Below are positions 14,652 through 16,492 of a stretch of DNA of 16,492 nt, one piece after another (positions within the stretch are counted from its first letter, which is position 1; each line of letters opens with the position of its first letter). Below the pieces are notes generated by a model, which had not been told where the DNA came from, did not search any database, and worked only from the letters and a program-made list of their open reading frames with translations. Origin of the DNA: Planctomycetota bacterium (GTDB lineage: Bacteria; Planctomycetota; PUPC01; DSUN01); NCBI GenBank assembly GCA_016872875.1, contig VGYW01000170.1, forward strand, positions 1-16,492, written 5' to 3'. The translations under genes and the position numbers were made by a program.

Positions 14652-14723
14652 TCGTCCCTCGTCCTCGTCCTTCGCCCTCGATTCTCCTGGCATAGGGGGA
14701 GAAGAGTCGAGGACGAGGGACGA
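14652..14723. terminator. Hairpin of GTCCTCG/CGAGGAC units between convergent genes
   Basis: 14652-14667 pairs perfectly with 14708-14723 (16 bp, TCGTCCCTCGTCCTCG), with a 40-base loop; more GAGGAC units follow to 14737. It lies between the 3' ends of acp (+) and the kinase gene (-), where a bidirectional terminator would be useful. There is no T-tract. It is also one of the short-period repeat hairpins seen in other gaps. Confidence 0.6.
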
Positions 14724-14787
14724 GGACGAGGACGAGGATGATTGGACAAGGATCAGGGCAACACAACCGCCGGGGGCCATGCTTGAG

Positions 14788-15933
14788 TTAGAGGGAGCGG
14801 CAGAGGAGCACCAGTCCGACCCCTGCGGCGATGAGAAGGAAGACCAGGACGACGATGAGGGGCCACTTCCTCCGCCGCGCCGCTGGGAGTGTCGTGCGGC
14901 CGTCCAGGAAGTCCAGCAGCTCGCGGACGCTTCGGAAGCGCGCCCTCGGATTCTTCGCCATCATCCGGTGGACGGCGGCCCGCAGCACGGGGGGAAGGTG
15001 CGGGGCCACCAGGTCCAGCGATGGCGGCTCGTGCTCCAGTTGCTTCATGAGCACCTGGGCGAGCGTGGGCGCGTCGAACGGGCATCGCCCAGTCGCAAGG
15101 TGGTAGAAGGTCACGCCCAGCGAATAGATGTCGCTGAGGGCATCCGCCTCCTCCCCCATCGCGACCTCCGGCGACACGTATTCCGGCGTGCCGATGACCC
15201 GGCCGGTGGCCGTCACGCTCACGTCCACGCCGGTCCGCTTGGCCAGGCCGAAGTCGGCCACCTTCACCATGCCGTTGGGCATGAGAAGGATGTTGGACGG
15301 CTTGACGTCGCGGTGGATGATGTCGAGGTCGTGTGCGGCGGCGAGCGCGGAGGCCGTCTGCCGGAGCACGCCCATCAACAGGTCGGGTCGGAGCACCCGC
15401 TCGCGTCGAAGGAGGGCGCTGAGCGACTCGCCCTGGACGTATTCCATGGCGATGAAGTGGTGCCCCTTGTCGTGGCCCACCTCGATCACGCGGATCACGT
15501 TGGGGTGGTTGATGGCGCTGGCGCCGCGCGACTCGCGCGCGAAGCGCTCGAGCGAGCTCGCCTTACGCGCGAGGTCCTGGGGCAGTATCTTGACGGCGAA
15601 CACGGCGTCGGTCGCCAGGTGACGCGCCCTGTAGACGACCCCCATCGAGCCCCGGCCAATCACGTCCTGAAGTTCGTACATCCCGAGCGTCTGGCCCACC
15701 AGTGGGTCGCGTTCGCGCGGCGGCGGCTCGGGCGGGCGCGGCGCCGGCGGCGGCGGCGGCTGGGGTGGGCGCGGCGCCGGCGGTGGTTCTGGCGGACGCG
15801 CGGCGGGCGGCGCCTCGCTCGGCCTCATGCGCAGCTTCGCCCCGCACCCCGGGCAGACCACCTCCGTGCCGTCGGTGGGCATGTGGGCGAGCAAACACTG
15901 GCACCTTGGGCACTTCGCAACGCGCTGCGCCAC
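14788..15933 (-). CDS. Ser/Thr protein kinase with zinc ribbon and C-terminal membrane anchor
   Basis: 381 residues, GTG start at 15933 about 25 bases after the predicted transcription start. Domains: a zinc ribbon with Cys8-Cys11 and Cys27-Cys30 (CPRC...CPGCG); a Pro-rich linker (about 38-74, PPEPPPAPRPPQPPPPP); and a Hanks-type kinase (about 86-350). The kinase has GRGSMGVVYRA, Lys115 in FAVKIL, Glu134, HRDVKPSN (Asp209), DFG (Asp227) and GTPEYVSPE. A single membrane segment (about 358-378, LIVVLVFLLIAAGVGLVLL) leaves only a few residues beyond it. All catalytic residues are present, so it should be active and membrane-tethered, with its domains in the cytoplasm. No extracellular PASTA or similar sensor exists, so the signal may be read by the zinc ribbon. 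Targets unknown. Confidence 0.94.
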   Translation of the reverse strand: MAQRVAKCPRCQCLLAHMPTDGTEVVCPGCGAKLRMRPSEAPPAARPPEPPPAPRPPQPPPPPAPRPPEPPPRERDPLVGQTLGMYELQDVIGRGSMGVVYRARHLATDAVFAVKILPQDLARKASSLERFARESRGASAINHPNVIRVIEVGHDKGHHFIAMEYVQGESLSALLRRERVLRPDLLMGVLRQTASALAAAHDLDIIHRDVKPSNILLMPNGMVKVADFGLAKRTGVDVSVTATGRVIGTPEYVSPEVAMGEEADALSDIYSLGVTFYHLATGRCPFDAPTLAQVLMKQLEHEPPSLDLVAPHLPPVLRAAVHRMMAKNPRARFRSVRELLDFLDGRTTLPAARRRKWPLIVVLVFLLIAAGVGLVLLCRSL

Positions 15934-15964
15934 GCCAGAGCTCTCTCAGAAGGCTTGAGCGTGG

Positions 15965-15993
15965 ATTATAGGCCCCAGGCATCGCGCTGTCAA
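15965..15993 (-). promoter_or_regulatory. Consensus sigma-70-type promoter for the kinase gene
   Basis: On the minus strand, TTGACA (15993-15988) and TATAAT (15970-15965) are separated by exactly 17 bases, matching the bacterial housekeeping consensus at every position. The -10 ends 31 bases before the GTG start, so the leader is about 25 bases. It lies between the ftsY stop and the kinase start. Confidence 0.8.
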
Positions 15994-16053
15994 GCACCAC
16001 GCGCGACATGGAGCGGCCCGTGATACCTGCTATGGGCCACGGCCCTTGGCGGG

Positions 16054-16491
16054 TCAGGCGAAGAGGGCTTCGACGAAGGTGTCGGGGTCGAAGGGCTGGA
16101 TGTCGGTCGGCTTCTCGCCGATGCCGATGAACTTGACGGGGATGCCGAGCTGGTCCTTGACGGCGACGACGATGCCGCCCTTGGCCGTGCCGTCGAGCTT
16201 GGCGAGGAAGATGCCCGTGACTCTGATGGCGGCCTGGAACTGCCTGGCCTGCGAGATGGCGTTCTGGCCCGTGGTGGCGTCGAGGACCAGGATGACTTCG
16301 TGGGGCGCGCCGGGGACCTTCTTCTCGATGACGCGGCGGATTTTCTCGAGCTCCTTCATCAGGTTGGCCTGGGTGTGCAGGCGGCCGGCGGTGTCCACGA
16401 TCAACACGTCGGTGCCGCGGGCGAGGGCGGCGTCGCAGGCGTCGTAGGCCACTGCCCCCGGGTCGCCGCCACGCTGGTGGCGCACGATGTC
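16054..16491 (-). CDS. ftsY: Signal recognition particle receptor FtsY, C-terminal part (5' end outside window)
   Basis: 145 residues of the GTPase (NG) domain are visible, with the frame open to the window edge. SRP-GTPase motifs: VLIVDTAGRLHTQANLMKEL (G3), LDATTGQNA, AKLDGTAKGG (G4) and GIGEKPTDIQPFDPDTFVEALF (C-terminal signature). FtsY docks the SRP-ribosome complex at the membrane for co-translational insertion. The DIQPF tail and the RHQRGGDPGAVAYDAC segment favour FtsY over Ffh, which has an M domain after this point. The stop is followed by 60 bases up to the kinase promoter, so the kinase gene has its own start site. Confidence 0.95.
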   Translation of the reverse strand, partial: DIVRHQRGGDPGAVAYDACDAALARGTDVLIVDTAGRLHTQANLMKELEKIRRVIEKKVPGAPHEVILVLDATTGQNAISQARQFQAAIRVTGIFLAKLDGTAKGGIVVAVKDQLGIPVKFIGIGEKPTDIQPFDPDTFVEALFA

Positions 16492-16492
16492 C

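Overview
The window is high-GC, densely coded bacterial DNA. The gene content suggests a planctomycete or a relative in the PVC group, probably from a metagenome-type genome. The clues are an HtrA pair, an N-terminal zinc-ribbon Hanks-type kinase, a UroD-like protein beside a zinc dehydrogenase and a CBM9-like protein, the 'alternative' GlmU family, and many REP-like palindromes. The taxon is inferred from content, not from a marker alignment.

Layout. 2-4893 (+): the 3' part of a GH57 glycogen-branching-type enzyme, then two tandem HtrA-family genes. The first HtrA has lost all three catalytic residues; the second keeps them. 5007-8732 (-): a secreted CBM9-like protein, a UroD-superfamily protein and a sorbitol-dehydrogenase-type MDR enzyme. 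This strand is interrupted at 6062-6452 by three 139-bp copies of a multi-hairpin repeat that runs into the 5' end of the CBM9-like gene. 8733-9758: a 1-kb gap without genes, holding two sigma-70-type promoters facing outwards and a set of long AT-rich palindromes about 170 bp apart. 9759-14605 (+): nagB, pta, ackA, a GlmU-like nucleotidyltransferase/acetyltransferase and an acyl carrier protein. 14788-16491 (-): a tail-anchored Ser/Thr kinase with a consensus promoter, then the C-terminal part of FtsY.

How the genes may work together. The 9759-14605 cluster joins amino-sugar catabolism (NagB), acetate/acetyl-CoA interconversion (AckA, Pta) and UDP-GlcNAc synthesis from acetyl-CoA (GlmU-like). 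It could recycle acetate released from N-acetyl sugars, or serve overflow metabolism. The two HtrA proteins look like an active protease with a catalytically dead partner in envelope protein quality control. The minus-strand trio could serve uptake or oxidation of a sugar or polyol, but that is weak.

The most unusual content is non-coding. It comprises long palindromes with compensatory changes (9040-9508), the three-copy hairpin array (6062-6452), a 52-bp double-hairpin element inside the ackA reading frame (12721-12772), and a different short-period repeat in each of six gene-to-gene gaps, several of which fold into long hairpins.
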